Shown one piece after another: positions 10,701-21,964 of a DNA stretch of 64,000 bases; position 1 is the first letter of the stretch; each line of letters starts with the position of its first letter. The DNA comes from Rhexocercosporidium sp. MPI-PUGE-AT-0058 (lineage: Eukaryota > Ascomycota > Leotiomycetes > Helotiales). The notes beneath the pieces are model-generated. The model had not been told where the DNA came from. It was given only the letters and a program-made list of their open reading frames with translations, and did not search any database. The translations under genes and the position numbers were made by a program. The DNA lies in contig JAGTJL010000002.1 in the NCBI GenBank assembly GCA_020746875.1, forward strand, positions 1,240,001 to 1,304,000. Direction: 5' to 3'.

Positions 10701-13089
10701 CGAGTCCCCAATACTCCAGCAAGGCCACGATGAAGATCTCTACGGTGCGAGTCCGAGAGTGCCACAACAGAAGCCGACGCCTGTGCCAAACTTACCCAAG
10801 AAGCTCGCGAGTCCCACCGCGACTGATGAAAAGAAAGCTAGAAACTCTGGCATCGACCTAGCTAACAAGTTGATCGACTCATTGGGAGATTTGGAAAGCG
10901 AGCCAGAACGACATGATGAGCCCGAGAGTCATGTCATGAAGAAACCCGCCACTATCGAAGGTGATACCCGGTCCAGAGCGCCTCAAAGGTATGAAGAGAT
11001 TACCGACAAAGAACAATCACCATCGAAGGGTGACGAAGCTCCTCTGTCCATAGGGATCAACGAAATTGCTGCCTCTTCGGCCACCCCATCAGCCCCAGAA
11101 GCTCCAAAGTCTCCTGCACTTGAAGAAAGAGACCCCAAGGTACTTCCCAATGCTATTTTTCCCCCACCTGCTGCTCAAGAAACTATCGAGACAGAGCCGG
11201 AGACTCAGATCATAACGAATGTTCTCCAAACTGTGCCAAAGCAGAGCTTTCTAGCCCAACCCTTCCACGATGGTCTGATTTCTGCCAGCCAAAATGCCGA
11301 TAAAGTTGCTGTGGAGGAGGTCATTTCGACTGAAGTGCGTCATATTGCTTTGAATGATTCAAAGAAGCGCAAGGCTGTTCCGGCGAGACTTACAGTAATG
11401 AAGCGCCGTCGAGCCGATCAGGAAGAGACGCAAGTAGTCGAAGAGCATATTCCGGAGATCAAGGTCCCAGCTGCTACCACAGAGGTTCCAAATAAGCCCA
11501 AATCGCAGCCGCCTTCGCTAGTACGCAAGAGTCCCCAATTAGCTGCTAGATCAGCACAACTAGTAGGCCAGTTGAAGATTATTGCTCCTGAGGTCTCTTC
11601 CGCGTTCAAGGACCCAGCTCGCAAACCTAAGGTCATCAACTTCACCGGCAGAGGACCTCGAAACCAAGGCATGGTGAGCGCTGCTAAGCTCAAACCCGCA
11701 ACGGAGCCCATGGGAAATCAGGATGAAGCCAGCCCTGCGGCAGTGCATGTTGCAGATCGAAAGCGGAAGCGAGAGGCTGCAGATTTCGTAGAGCTTGTCA
11801 GTCCATCCAAGAAAAAGCTGAATAGTAGCCCTATGGATGTCCAGGAGAATGATATAATGGCAAGCCAGCTTGAAAGCAGCACTTACAAGCAGATTGTACA
11901 GCCGAAGCAGGAGCGACAGCGACTCGTTTCAAGACCTAGTTCGCAAGCGTCTCGGGTAGACCGAAACGGTAGTCCAAAAGCCATCGAGGGTCAAATTGAC
12001 CATTTTGGCAAGCTAAGAGAAAAATTGGCGTCTCAAGGTCAGTATGAGCCGCAAGAGTCTCAAACGGTTCCAGATACCCGGACGGCAGTCTGCGAGAAGC
12101 CGACTACTCGACCACGAAGAGCATCGCAGATCTTTGGGCCCAAGATCTCCCTGGGAAACAAGCTGAAAGGACGTCCATCTTCTCCTGAAGAGCCAAACAG
12201 TCGTTATATTGCTCACGGAGAAAACCAAGGTGTCTACACTGACGTTGACACGAAGATGGTCATCGAAGAGAAGAAAATACTTCCGGATCCCTTCATCGAG
12301 CGAAGTCGGAAGTCATCCACTTTCATCGAACGTCTTCAAAGTAGCTCATCGAAGGAGCATACAGCAGCAAAGATCCAAAGCAAGCAAATGCTTGATGATC
12401 GAGTAGCAAAGCCGGTCCAAGCTATCCTTGCCACCGTGAATCGATCGAGTACGGAGGAGGATTTGCTAGGTCTCCCCCGAGAGGAGCGTGTACTCGACCG
12501 CGGCGAGCGGAAATCGGGACTCATGGCGCAGCCAGCAAGAGTCAAGAAACCTCTCTACGAGGTTTCCAGCCCAAATGACATGACCAGTATTTCTTCCTTC
12601 GGATCCCAGTCAAGTGATGTCGCAAGAACACCACTCGAAGAAGTCCCGGCACTCAATGAGAGATGGAATCTTGCGGTCCGTCCTCACTATGACAGTCTTG
12701 GTCATGCAGTCCATCGTATTGCTGATGTATGTATCAAGTGGCATGATTTGAGTATTCAACGCTGACAAGTGTGACAGGAGCTGATGATTCGATTGTCAGG
12801 CGAAGAAGACAGAATGGGCCTTCTCGTCAACCAATATAAGGAGAATGGTATGAAGATTCTCGATGCTATGAGCAAGCAGCGAGAGATTGAGAGAGAGTCA
12901 ATATCTCGAAGTCTCGAGAGAAAAAAGTCTGAAATAGCCTCCGTATACACAGAGTCAAGGAATGTGATGATGGAGATGGACGGCAACAGACGAGGGGATT
13001 CGGCCAGCCAATTTGAAATCGAATGGCGTAGAAAGCAAAGCGTCATTCGCAAACAGATTGCTGAGGGTCAACAGCTTTCCGAGAATTGA
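7778..13089 (+). CDS. Putative meiotic chromosome-axis core protein (Red1/SYCP2-like)
   Basis: Eight exons (7778-7908, 7955-8183, 8233-8370, 8428-8507, 8559-8801, 8853-8889, 8971-12726, 12778-13089) give 1641 residues. About the first 300 residues are helical and ARM-like, followed near residues 300-370 by a beta-rich PH/Spt16-like stretch (NAFLYVDGTQVSFLS, then LDIPLSLISGI). Then come about 1150 disordered residues rich in K, S, P and E, with basic patches (KRKAVPARL, KRRRADQE). The last exon, about 103 residues, is a predicted coiled coil (RMGLLVNQYKENGMKILDAM; REIERESISRSLERKKSEI). Folded N-domain, long linker and C-terminal coiled coil is the known architecture of Red1, SYCP2 and ASY3, which organise meiotic chromosome loops and recruit HORMA proteins. 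The gene model is well supported; the family call is inference from architecture. Confidence 0.55.
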
Positions 13090-13877
13090 CTGTAGAAGGG
13101 ACGAGCGTGATCGATGATGTAAGGACTGGCTCTTTCGCTGAATTGCTAGACGAAGACTAGTGATGAGTGATGGATGGCGGTAATGGAAGGGTTGAGATGT
13201 TATACGGATGTGCATGTAGTATCGGGGCTTTGTAGATAGGGGTTTGATTAGAAGAGTTGCATTTAGCAGCGAGGAGAGCTCCACCTATAGAAACGATCGT
13301 GGCTGGCAGATACTTTTATTGAAGAGCTACGCGGTATATGATCGTATGCAGTAACACAGAGCAGAGCCACAAAGTTATGGAGATAGAGTGACTCTTGGTG
13401 ATATTCTTGCTTTCGCAGCCTGAACGAAGATGTGGTAGTGGATATTGTCATACTTTGGCGAAATAAAAGCAGAGATGGCGATCGATGAGGCTGAAGACAC
13501 TGCTGGCGATGACGCAGCAAATTGCCGAGCCTAGGCGCAGCTGGGTTGCGCGGGCCCGACTCCGAGACAGACTCGAAGTCGAAGTCCCCTCTTCTTGAGA
13601 CGAGACCAGCTCGTCGAGGCAACAACCCTGCAGAAGACGACAGTGCCGGTAGATAATTCCTCCAGTATTGCCAAAGCTGAATTTATACTTGACGATCTAC
13701 CTTCGTGTCTCTCCTCGGCTCTTTCGTCTCCCTTCTTCAGCTCGTACTGTACCTCGTCCTTCAGTTCGCAGTCCCATCTTACAGCCTCTCCCCACCACCA
13801 TTCAACCTGCCCCGAGAGCAGAAGCAGAGCACCCCTCACCTCAGCAAAGGAAGAAGTACCCCACACAAGCAAACACC
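13090..13877. other. Intergenic between Red1-like gene and denA
   Basis: This is the 3' flank of the axis-like gene and the 5' region of the NEDD8-protease gene. From about 13690 on it is rich in CTCGTCC/TCTC pyrimidine runs on the plus strand, typical of fungal core promoters. The minus-strand frames here have no recognisable content. Confidence 0.4.
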
Positions 13878-15141
13878 ATGGGACGCGATGGCTTCCATCC
13901 ATTCAAGGGCCGAGTGAGCAGACACTTCGGGGATTCGGTATGTGCCAGCTCTTCTTAGTCCTTACCCACACACGCCTAGATCCCTAGGCTCGATATTGCT
14001 ATCTCGCAGGCATGGAGGATGGCAAAGCAGAGCAGAACGTGACAAGCAATGTAATGGGTTTTCGTGCAACGCAATGGCTGACCAGGCGCGTGGGACGGAA
14101 ACAGTTGGCTCCTGATGACGCGTATCTTAGCTGTGAGTATCCTACATTTTGTGCGCTGTGTATCTGCGAACGATTGACTGACTCCCTGCAGACTATGATA
14201 TTCGATGTGAGTTGCGCGATGCAACGGAGCTGGGTTAGAACTGACAGCTGGATAGTGACGAAGGAGGATGTCGATACGCTCAAAAATGACTGGCTTACGG
14301 ACAACGTATGGCTCACTGTCCTACTTTGTGTACATACATAACTGACATAATCTCGTACAGACAATTGCGTTCTGGGAAGAGTATAGGCTTTCTCCACAAG
14401 ACACCCATACCAGCCTGACTGACAACACCATGGCAGGTATCTCGAGCGCGAAGAACTCCGCAAATACCCCTCCTCGCACATCGTCCTCTTGCGCCCCTCA
14501 ATGGCATTTATGCTCATGCAAACCCCCGACCCTCTCACCCTGAAAGATGCCCTCCCCAACTTCACCCGCACAACACACATCTTCCTCCCCATAAACGACG
14601 CGCGCAACGTCTCCGTCGCCGAGGGCGGCTCGCACTGGTCTCTCCTCCTTGTGTCCGTCATTGACGGTGTAGCTTTCCACTACGACTCCCTCTCCCCATC
14701 GAACTACAACGAGGCCATGCTAGCAACGAATAAGATCTCGATTCTGCTGGGCCGGCCGCTGCGCTTCATGAATCTGGATGATAGTCCACAGCAGGAGAAT
14801 AGTAGCGATTGTGGCGTCTATGTCTGTATCCAGATGCGGCATTTGCTCCTCAAGAGGCTGTTAAGCGCCAATGCGAAGGAGAAGGTTAGTATGAGCATGG
14901 GTGGCAAGTTGGTCGATGCGAATGGTGGTCGAAAGGAGATGCTGAAGACCATTGAGGGCTTTAGAAAGGAGGGTGAACGGAGGAGATCGTGAGTCTGCCC
15001 TTGTCTTGTTCTTCTTATTCGATGAGGCAATATGATGTTGAAGCAGAGGCTGATGTATTACACAGAACTGAAGAATCGCGCTCCTCATCCCCATTCGGCA
15101 AGAAGACAGATTCTCGAAGCCCTCCACGGATCGACTCGTAA
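13878..15141 (+). CDS. denA: NEDD8-specific cysteine protease (DenA/SENP8/NEP1 type)
   Basis: This is a C48-family peptidase of the deneddylase branch, which removes NEDD8 from cullins and other proteins. Seven exons are read: 13878-13937, 13988-14132, 14192-14206 (only 15 nt), 14256-14305, 14361-14380 (20 nt), 14437-14988 and 15066-15141, giving 305 residues. The catalytic triad is visible: His in GGSHWSLL (about residue 163), Asp in HYDS (about 180) and Cys in SSDCGVYVC (about 222), with the oxyanion Gln in SPQQENS (about 215). The conserved entry segment is DDAYLSYYDIRLTKEDVD then LKNDWLTDN. The start is uncertain: ATG 13878 has the better context (caccATGg), while ATG 14012 gives 277 residues. 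The C-terminal tail is Ser/Lys rich and unconserved. Confidence 0.88.
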
Positions 15142-15922
15142 CGAATCCTTTCTTTTTACGTACACCTACGGATCTGGCAGCCGGAGTGAGACAGAGATGT
15201 GATAGCGAGGGCGCATGGAGTATTCTGCTTTTGGGAGTGAGAGCATAGGTTTTCATCAATGGTCTTTTCTTCACCCTTCTCCTTTTGAGCTTTGCAGATA
15301 CGAGGATGGACGTTTGATGCAGCAATAATGATTATGACGGATGGATCGGGTTGACTGGGCATCATTCTGGATGGGAAATGGGATTGACGTGTTCGGGTTG
15401 GCATGGTTCGGTCTGGAATGGCTAGGGTTGGCACTGAGCAGGCACAGGATGGACAGGTGGGGTGGATTTGTGAGTGGAGAGAAAAAGATGCGTAGAGTAC
15501 ACGTGCAGTGGCAGTGCATCAAGTAGAAATAAAGTCGCTCTGCTCGAGGGCCATTCAAAATTCGGTTTGTTTTGTTGACTTTGGCGTCTACCCCTATTTG
15601 ACTCGGACCAATGCGGCAGGAAGAGTGATGAGATGATCTTTGAGACGGAGACCAGGTGGAACCACCTGTGATTGTTGATAAGATTAACACAGGAGAGTCT
15701 GAGACGAAAATTACGCAGAGCAGACGATAGTACACATACTACTAGGCAGTGGTGTCCTCTAGTCTGTTGCTGTTTGAAAAGATTTGTCACCAAATGGAGA
15801 GTTGTATCTCGCTTCAAACGCGCTTAGGTCTTGTCAACAAACATGTATAACCTCGTGATATCAAGTGTCACAGGTCAGATCTTTCCGGAACTAATTCGTT
15901 TTGTTTTTATTTCATCTCCAAT
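15142..15922. other. Intergenic between convergent denA and UBA4
   Basis: This holds the shared 3' flanks of two convergent genes. No coding potential was seen beyond pyrimidine-rich chance frames on the minus strand. Confidence 0.4.
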
Positions 15923-15959
15923 CACATCTAATACTCAGGCGCACATCTAATACTCAGGC
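15923..15959. repeat. Short tandem duplication (two copies of 18 bp, 1-bp spacer)
   Basis: The 18-mer cacatctaatactcaggc occurs at 15923-15940 and again at 15942-15959 with one base between. Each copy contains the triplet that would be the TAG stop of the full-length UBA4 frame on the minus strand, so the duplication covers the end of that gene. Confidence 0.8.
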
Positions 15960-15990
15960 CAAGACCCATCAACCTTCTCCCTCCAAGCCT

Positions 15991-17700
15991 TCAAACCCCC
16001 CTAATATCCCCAATAAACCTCCCCTCCACCCCCAAACCACTCTCCTTCAACCTCCTCGCCACAACCTGCGAGTCATTTCCCAACCTGCAAAGGACATAGA
16101 TCGGCGCTCCATCCGGGAAATGCCCCGGCATCCAAGCGGGCCTCTCTCCCTCGATCGCGAGACCTCTGTTGCCTTGCAAGGACGAAAAAGGGACGTTAAC
16201 CGAGCCCTCTAGGTGACAGATATTAAACTGTACTTTCTCCCTTACGTCGACGAGGAGGTGCTCTTTCTTGGCCGCTCTGATATCGCGGTATTGCGTTGCT
16301 TCGATCCGTTCTTCGGGTGTTAGGATGTTGATTGGTGTGGTGACGCCGCAGAAGAGCACGTAGTCTAAGCTGCCGCTCATAAGACTCTCGAGGGTGAGAC
16401 TAGCTGATGAGGAGCAGGCGAAGCATTTTGGGCGTCGGGAGCGGAGGCGAACGCTTCGGAAGGCGGGGGTACTGGTCGCGGAGAAGAGGAGCATGCTTGC
16501 TGCAGCAGGCACAGCGGGATTGGTGGGTTGTTCCGATTCAGAGTCGGATTTAGATTGAGGTTGAGCTTGAGATCGGGGTTCAGCTTTCAACTTCCCGCCC
16601 ACAATCAACTTGATCGCCTCCAACGCTTGCAACACACCCATCACGCCCACGACTGGACCTAAGATGCCTCCATCGCCACAACTGACCACGCTCTCCGCGG
16701 GCGGTGGCTTCGGGAACACGCATCTGTAGCAAGGACCGCCTGCTTCGTTTCCGGGAGGGAGAGGAGGGGAGTTGAGGACTATTAGTTGGCCGTCTGTACG
16801 GAGGGCAGAGGCGGAGACGAGAGGTTTGGAGAGGAGGACGCTGATGTCGGAGATTAGGTAGCGGGAGGTCGGGTGGTCGGTGCAATCGAGGAGGAGGTCG
16901 TATTGTGAGACGATGGAGGAGCTGTTTTGGGGGGTGAGGTGTGTGGGGTGGGGGATGTAGGTTGGGTTTGGGTTGAGGCTGAGGGGTGTTAGTGTGTGGT
17001 TTTATATATGGATATAGGTTAAAATCCTCCTGATCTTCTTATTGTTTCTTGGACGTCAAGAGTCAAGATGTCCTGTGTGAGAGAAGGACAGAAGCAGGGC
17101 AGTAGAAGAAGAATTGGAGAGGAAAACCTACGATTTGAGATATGAAATCACACTGTCCACTTTCTTCATGCCTACTTTCGCCGTACTATGCAAGATCTGT
17201 CTATGCAAATTCGACGTCTCGACTTCATCGCCGTCTACGATACCGATGGTACCTACGCCTGCTCCGGCGAGGTAAGCTGCCGCTGGACAGCCTAGACCGC
17301 CGGCACCGACGATGAGTACTGATGCTGCTTTGAGATGGAGCTGGCCTGGATGCATGATATACCTCAGCATACAGACTCGCTAAGAGGAGAGAGATTGAAG
17401 GAAAGAAACATATGTGTGGAGTGGAGTACCTTGAATCCCAATACTAGGAACAATCATTTGCCTTCCGTATCTCTTATATTCCTCTTCAGACAACGGCCAT
17501 GTCCTCTCATTCTCACTCTCGCTGCCATTCTCAGTCACGAGATTCCCTGCACCTAAATTCAACCCCTCCATTCCCTCCTGAGCAGCATCTGCATCTTGAG
17601 CTTCGACATTTGCTAGTTGCTCTTTTAATCTCTTGAGCTCATCTTCTGTGGCGGATATCTGCTCTCTTAAAGTTTCGGCGCTGGCGGTGGCTGAATCCAT
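15991..17700 (-). CDS. UBA4: Ubiquitin-like modifier activator / sulfurtransferase UBA4 (MOCS3), frameshifted at 3' end
   Basis: Uba4 adenylates and thiocarboxylates Urm1 (tRNA thiolation, urmylation) and, in moulds, the molybdopterin synthase small subunit. Exons are 17700-17430, 17345-17132 and 16978-15991. An N-terminal coiled coil precedes the E1-like fold with the nucleotide glycine motif [10 protein letters not shown], the [15 protein letters not shown] segment and zinc cysteines (CYRC, CFAC). The rhodanese domain carries the active-site Cys in [10 protein letters not shown]. As read, the protein stops at 15991 directly after GDIRG. With one more G in the G6 run (C6 on plus, 15996-16001) the frame would continue with the family-typical ending GLKAWREKV and stop at 15947. 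So the last 15 or so residues are lost, or the base is missing in the assembly. It is divergent from slx9. Confidence 0.92.
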
Positions 17701-17926
17701 GATTCTTGGCTATTGGAGGGGTAGTGAAGCTGATTCTAGGTCAAGGTCAGGTCAAGGCGAGGGTGCGGAACGAACCTTGAAAATCCGTTTTCGAAATTCG
17801 CTTGGAGCTTAGGAACTTTTTTCCAGCACCACCTCCGACGACACGAATTCCTCCACCACACGGATTCTTGATCTCGAGTCTACAGCAACGCAGTTCAGAT
17901 CCAGCAATTTACTAGAGTCTGCAATC

Positions 17927-18622
17927 ATGGTACTATTCTTGCTAGCATATTCTTATAAGGAGCAACCCTAGCTGACCAAAACCCAGGCCCCAACAGCACC
18001 CAAAAAGCGCCCCTCCATGCGTGCCAAAAGCTCCTCCTCCTCAAATCCAGGCTCTGGACTGACCCCACGCCTCCCCCCTCAACACCGCGAAGGCGCCATA
18101 ATTAGCGACAGCTTTATAAACTCTAAGAAAGACAAGCGTGTCATCAAATCCTCCTCCTTCCTCAATCGCATCGAGAAAGCGCACAAGAAACCGCTGAAGC
18201 GCAGACGGCCGAGCAAGAAACTCGTTACTACGCTTGAGAGTCTTGCAGATGCGCTGCCGGATGTGGAGGAGCTTGTTAGTTCAGGGAGGCAAGGGGGAGG
18301 GGGGGTTGGGGAGGGGAAGATGAGGATGGCGGCGAGTTTGAAGAGTAAACCGGGGGCGAGGAAGCGGAAGGAGAAGTTGGAACGCATGGAGAGGGAGAGG
18401 TTTGCCTTGAATATGGCGGTTATTATGAAGGGTGGGAACGAGGAGAATCAGAACTCGGCTCCTGAGGTCGCTATGGCTGTAGATGATGGAGAGGGTGCTC
18501 CGGCTGCGGTTACTGCTCCTTCGGCACCTATCTCGAATCCAACTGTTAATCGATTTGCTGCGTTGAGAGCTTGGGTCAATGCGAATATGGAGAAGCACCC
18601 GGCTTTTGAGGAGAAGAAGTAA
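17927..18622 (+). CDS. SLX9: Ribosome biogenesis protein SLX9
   Basis: Slx9 is a small nucleolar factor in 40S pre-ribosome maturation and export. Exon 1 is only the start codon (17927-17929). The intron 17930-17986 (GTACTA...CCCAG, branch GCTGAC) is followed by exon 2, 17987-18622, giving 212 residues (M then APTAPKKRPSM). Conserved Slx9 blocks are KKDKRVIKSSSFLNRIEKA, the LESLADALPD helix, MERERFALNMAVIMK and the C-terminal RFAALRAWVNANMEKHPAF. The protein is strongly basic. An internal ATG at 18018 would start a frame without any splice, but the 17927 start gives the more complete N-terminus. Confidence 0.88.
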
Positions 18623-18974
18623 TGGATTTGAGCGCTGCGTACTTGGTATGTTGTTTTATTGCATGGTGTTCTGGCGTTTGATTATAAGATTCCCAAGGAA
18701 GGGAGGGGAGGGTACCAAAATTTCACAGGCGTGTCTTTACACAGCAGATTAAGAATTATGTTACTTGTTTTGTTTGCAACCCATGTCTAGATACCCAATT
18801 GCATTCCATCGCAATATCTAACTCTTTTCCAGACATCCAAAAGCTCATGAACGACTTTCCTGTCCATCACGTGTATGGGTACCCCTCCAAAACTACGACG
18901 TCATCCAAAATGTTTTACACTATGCCCCTCAGCTTCATCTACCATTGTTTGAAGCTCTCAACACAATTGAATAG

Positions 18975-20126
18975 ATATCCAATCCATCACTTCAATATGC
19001 CTATGTCCAGATCCCCCTCAACGAGATCCCCCTATCATTCGCCAGCGTCTCAGTCGGTACATCCTCCTCACCCCTCGAATCCAAACTATCCGCCATATCC
19101 AAAGCGAAATTCCAAGCCATTGAATTTGGATTCCCGGACCTCCTCTCCTTCGCGTCCTCCTTCCACAGCAAACAAATAGCAGAAGATGACTACGATGATC
19201 TCTGTACCGCAGGGGAAGAAGTCAAGAAATTATGTAAGAAGAATAACTTGGGTATCATGATGCTTCAGCCTTTTGCAAATTTTGAGGGGTGGGAGAAAGG
19301 CTCGAACGAGAGGGATGATGCATTTGAGAGGGCGAGGGGTTGGATTAGGATTATGCAGGCTGTGGGAACGGATATGTTACAGGTATGTGCTGGCTTGCCC
19401 GGTCGCCCCTTTTCTCGCTTCAACTTCGTCTAACAAGTTCAACAGGTTGGCTCATCCGATTCACCAAACATGATCACATCCAAAGAAGATCTTGCAGCAG
19501 ATCTCGCCGAACTAGCTGACCTCCTCGCACCTCACAATTTTCGACTCGCATATGAAAACTGGTGCTGGGCGACCGTAGCTCCAACATGGCAAGATGTATG
19601 GTCCATCGTGCAACTAGCCGACCGACCAAACATCGGCCTCTGTCTCGACACCTTCCAAACCGCCGCCGGGGAGTACGGCGACCCAACTACAGATCCAGGC
19701 CTAATATCCCATCTCGGCTCACTCCAGAAACTAGCGCTCTCATACACACATTCCCTCTCCCTCCTCACCTCCACGGTCCCCGCAGACAAGATATACGTGC
19801 TGCAGATAAGCGATGTGTATAAACCGCCTGTGCCGTTTGAGGATAGGGTTATCGAAGGGTTGAGACCGAGGGGGAAGTGGAGTCATGATTTTAGACCGTA
19901 TTTGTATAATGGGGGTTTTTTGACGAGGCAATGTGTGGAGTTTGCGAGGGCGGTGCTAGGGACGGGAGCGAGGTGTTGGTTTAGCGTGGAGGTTTTTGAT
20001 GGGGGTAAGAGGGGAAATGGGGAGGGCGGGATGGGTGTAAAGGGAGAGGGGGAGATGCAGGAGTTTTGTGAGGGGGCTATGGCGAGTGTGAGGAGGTTAT
20101 TAGATGAGTGTGCTAATGGGGAGTAG
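18975..20126 (+). CDS. Sugar phosphate isomerase/epimerase-type TIM-barrel protein (3-dehydroshikimate dehydratase-like)
   Basis: This is a xylose-isomerase-like/AP-endonuclease-2-fold TIM barrel, the family that includes fungal 3-dehydroshikimate dehydratases of quinate catabolism; the exact substrate is unknown. Exon A is open from 18975 to 19382 (FASVSVGTSSSPLESKL, FQAIEFGFPDLLSFASSF, IMMLQPFANFEGW). Intron 19383-19445 is GTATGT...CAACAG. Exon B, 19446-20126, has LAYENWCWATVAPTWQDVW, NIGLCLDTFQTAAGEYGDP with the likely metal-binding Glu, Asp and His, and KIYVLQISD. The 5' end is unresolved: an in-frame TAG at 18972-18974 coincides with a possible AG acceptor, and no in-frame ATG precedes the conserved region, so an upstream exon is missing from this model. 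The 352-bp gap 18623-18974 shows no clear first exon. Confidence 0.75.
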
Positions 20127-20495
20127 TTTATCTAATAAGAAGAGAAAGCTAACGGTCTTGAGCAAATGATTTCTCTCTTCCGTGCCGTTCATGGGAGAGC
20201 GATGCATCTCACGTCACTGTCAATGGTATGTCTTAAGACCTGAGTGTAAAACAAGTGAGGAGTTGAAAAGCGGATTTTGTATTGCGTTCCAAGTACGGGA
20301 TTGTCCTTCCGTGCGAATCAATATGTTGCTACAAGGGAGAGGTCTCATAAAACGCCAGTTTTCTACGGCTAGGCTTTGAATAACCTGCCCATGGCTTTCC
20401 ATTCCTTACAATAAGAAAAAAAACATGCATTGTGCTTGCATCAAGCCGTGATTTCGTCACCACACTCCTATTCTATCCTCCAATCCTAACCGACC
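20127..20495. other. Intergenic between convergent genes
   Basis: This 369-bp 3'-3' gap lies between the TIM-barrel gene and PAM17. No feature was seen. Confidence 0.4.
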
Positions 20496-21304
20496 CTAAT
20501 AACTGATGTATGTTGTTCGTTTCTTGTTGAATGCCCGTTGGTCTTTGAGCCACTGTCTGTATCCTGCCACGCTAGAGATCTTCTCGCCGTAGTAATCTAA
20601 AAAAAAAAAATTTCGTTAGTTCCCATGATACATTCAGACGCGCAAAAGAATTTTGGGAACATACCAGGCACAGGATTCGCCATACTGCTCGCTGAAGGAT
20701 CAACTCTAAACCTCTTGATCCTCCTATAGAACTCCTTCTCCTTCTCATCCATCTGGCCCCTAAACTTCCTATTCCTCCAATTGAACACGCCTGTTCCAAT
20801 TATCGGTCCAACCAGCCACCCTACCCCTCCACATGTGAATGTGATCAAGCCCAATGTGATGAACGGATCCAGGGGAATCTGCGACACCAACGCATCCATA
20901 TCTGACATTGTGAGGGCTTGTGCTCCGCCAACAAACCCAGCCATTCCAGTCCCGACTGAAGAGCCTAGCTGGTACCACCGACGGGTCTTGCGGAGCTTGA
21001 AGAATGTGTTCCAGTCGAGGAGCTCAGTGCTCGGTGCTGAAGCGTCTGAGGTTGTAGAAGAGGATGAATGAGGAGAACTGGCTGTCGAAGCATGTCTAGC
21101 AACTGCCGCGGTTGTTCTGAAGGTTACATTACGTTTTGGTAGGTGTACTCGTCGTCTGGGAGCTGATGTGGTGGTATTGGTGCATGTGCTCTGATCTCTG
21201 CGGACGGAAGAACTGGCCGTAGTATATGTGCAAGGCGTAAAGAGGGTTGGCTGTAACCTGCAGCCGATTGCTGCGGTACGCAAGGTGGGTGTTGCTCCCA
21301 GCAT
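20496..21304 (-). CDS. PAM17: Mitochondrial import motor subunit PAM17
   Basis: Pam17 is an inner-membrane subunit of the TIM23 presequence translocase and its import motor. The ATG is at 21304 (MLGATPTLRT); an upstream in-frame TTG is not needed. Exon 1 is 21304-20665, the intron 20664-20597 ends in a pure T tract before TTTAG, and exon 2 is 20596-20496, giving 246 residues. The N-terminal 90 residues are Arg/Ser/Thr rich, as a matrix presequence should be. The core follows: WNTFFKLRKTRRWYQLGSSV, a Gly/Ala-rich first membrane span, PLDPFITLGLITFTCGGVGW as second span, then KEKEFYRRIKRFRVDPSA, NPVPDYYGEK and GYRQWLKDQRAFNKK. Length and motifs fit the family well. Confidence 0.94.
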
Positions 21305-21964
21305 TTTTGATGATGGGTTTTGCTGAGTGAACTGAGTGGAGATTTGAGTCAAGCTTGAAGCTTAAGTGGAGGTGAATTGGATTGGCGATTGTAGCGTTAG
21401 TCCGCGCTTAGCTTTTCCAAGGCGGTAGTTTTGACCAATCACGGAGCTAGAGAAAGTCAATAAACGGCATGTGAGCGAACTCCACATCGATTTCTGCTTT
21501 AGAGAGGCAAAAGAAGAACTTAAACAGACTTCGAAAATGCACTATTCCGTTTTCCTTTTTGATATCATCGCCAAAGCAAAAAGACAAAACCATTCAAAGA
21601 CGTATTTGCTACCGCCCCGCACTTACACAAGCCTGCATTTGAAGAAGATGTCTTCTTTAATCTAACAACCACCGCCCTTGAGATACGCATTACTGGCTTC
21701 TACCCAGACTCACCTTTCCCTACCCTTCTTCCATCCTTTGTCCCGTTGCCGAACAATTCTTGAGATATATCGCCTCGCTTCACAACAAATATCGCCTCAG
21801 GCCAGAACATTTCGGCCACCGTACACTTAGACGGGCAACGTCCGCTAATCACTTGGACGTCAGTCCAGACTCCTACTCCCTTCACTTATTCTATTCTACG
21901 AGTGTAGGGTAATTCCCTTCTTCAAACCTTTCACTTTCTTCAACATCGAGTACAAAAATTCGAG
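21305..21964. promoter_or_regulatory. Divergent PAM17/chromodomain-gene promoter
   Basis: This 660-bp region lies between two divergent start codons. No open frame of note occurs, and CT-rich runs lie just before the plus-strand ATG. No specific factor site is claimed. Confidence 0.4.

Noticed and set aside
13595..13987. 130-codon plus-strand frame before denA
   Set aside because: Different frame from the protease exons, low-complexity Ser/Pro/Arg composition; likely 5' leader sequence.
13999..14661. 220-codon minus-strand frame opposite denA
   Set aside because: Antisense to the protease exons that carry an intact catalytic triad and consistent splice sites.
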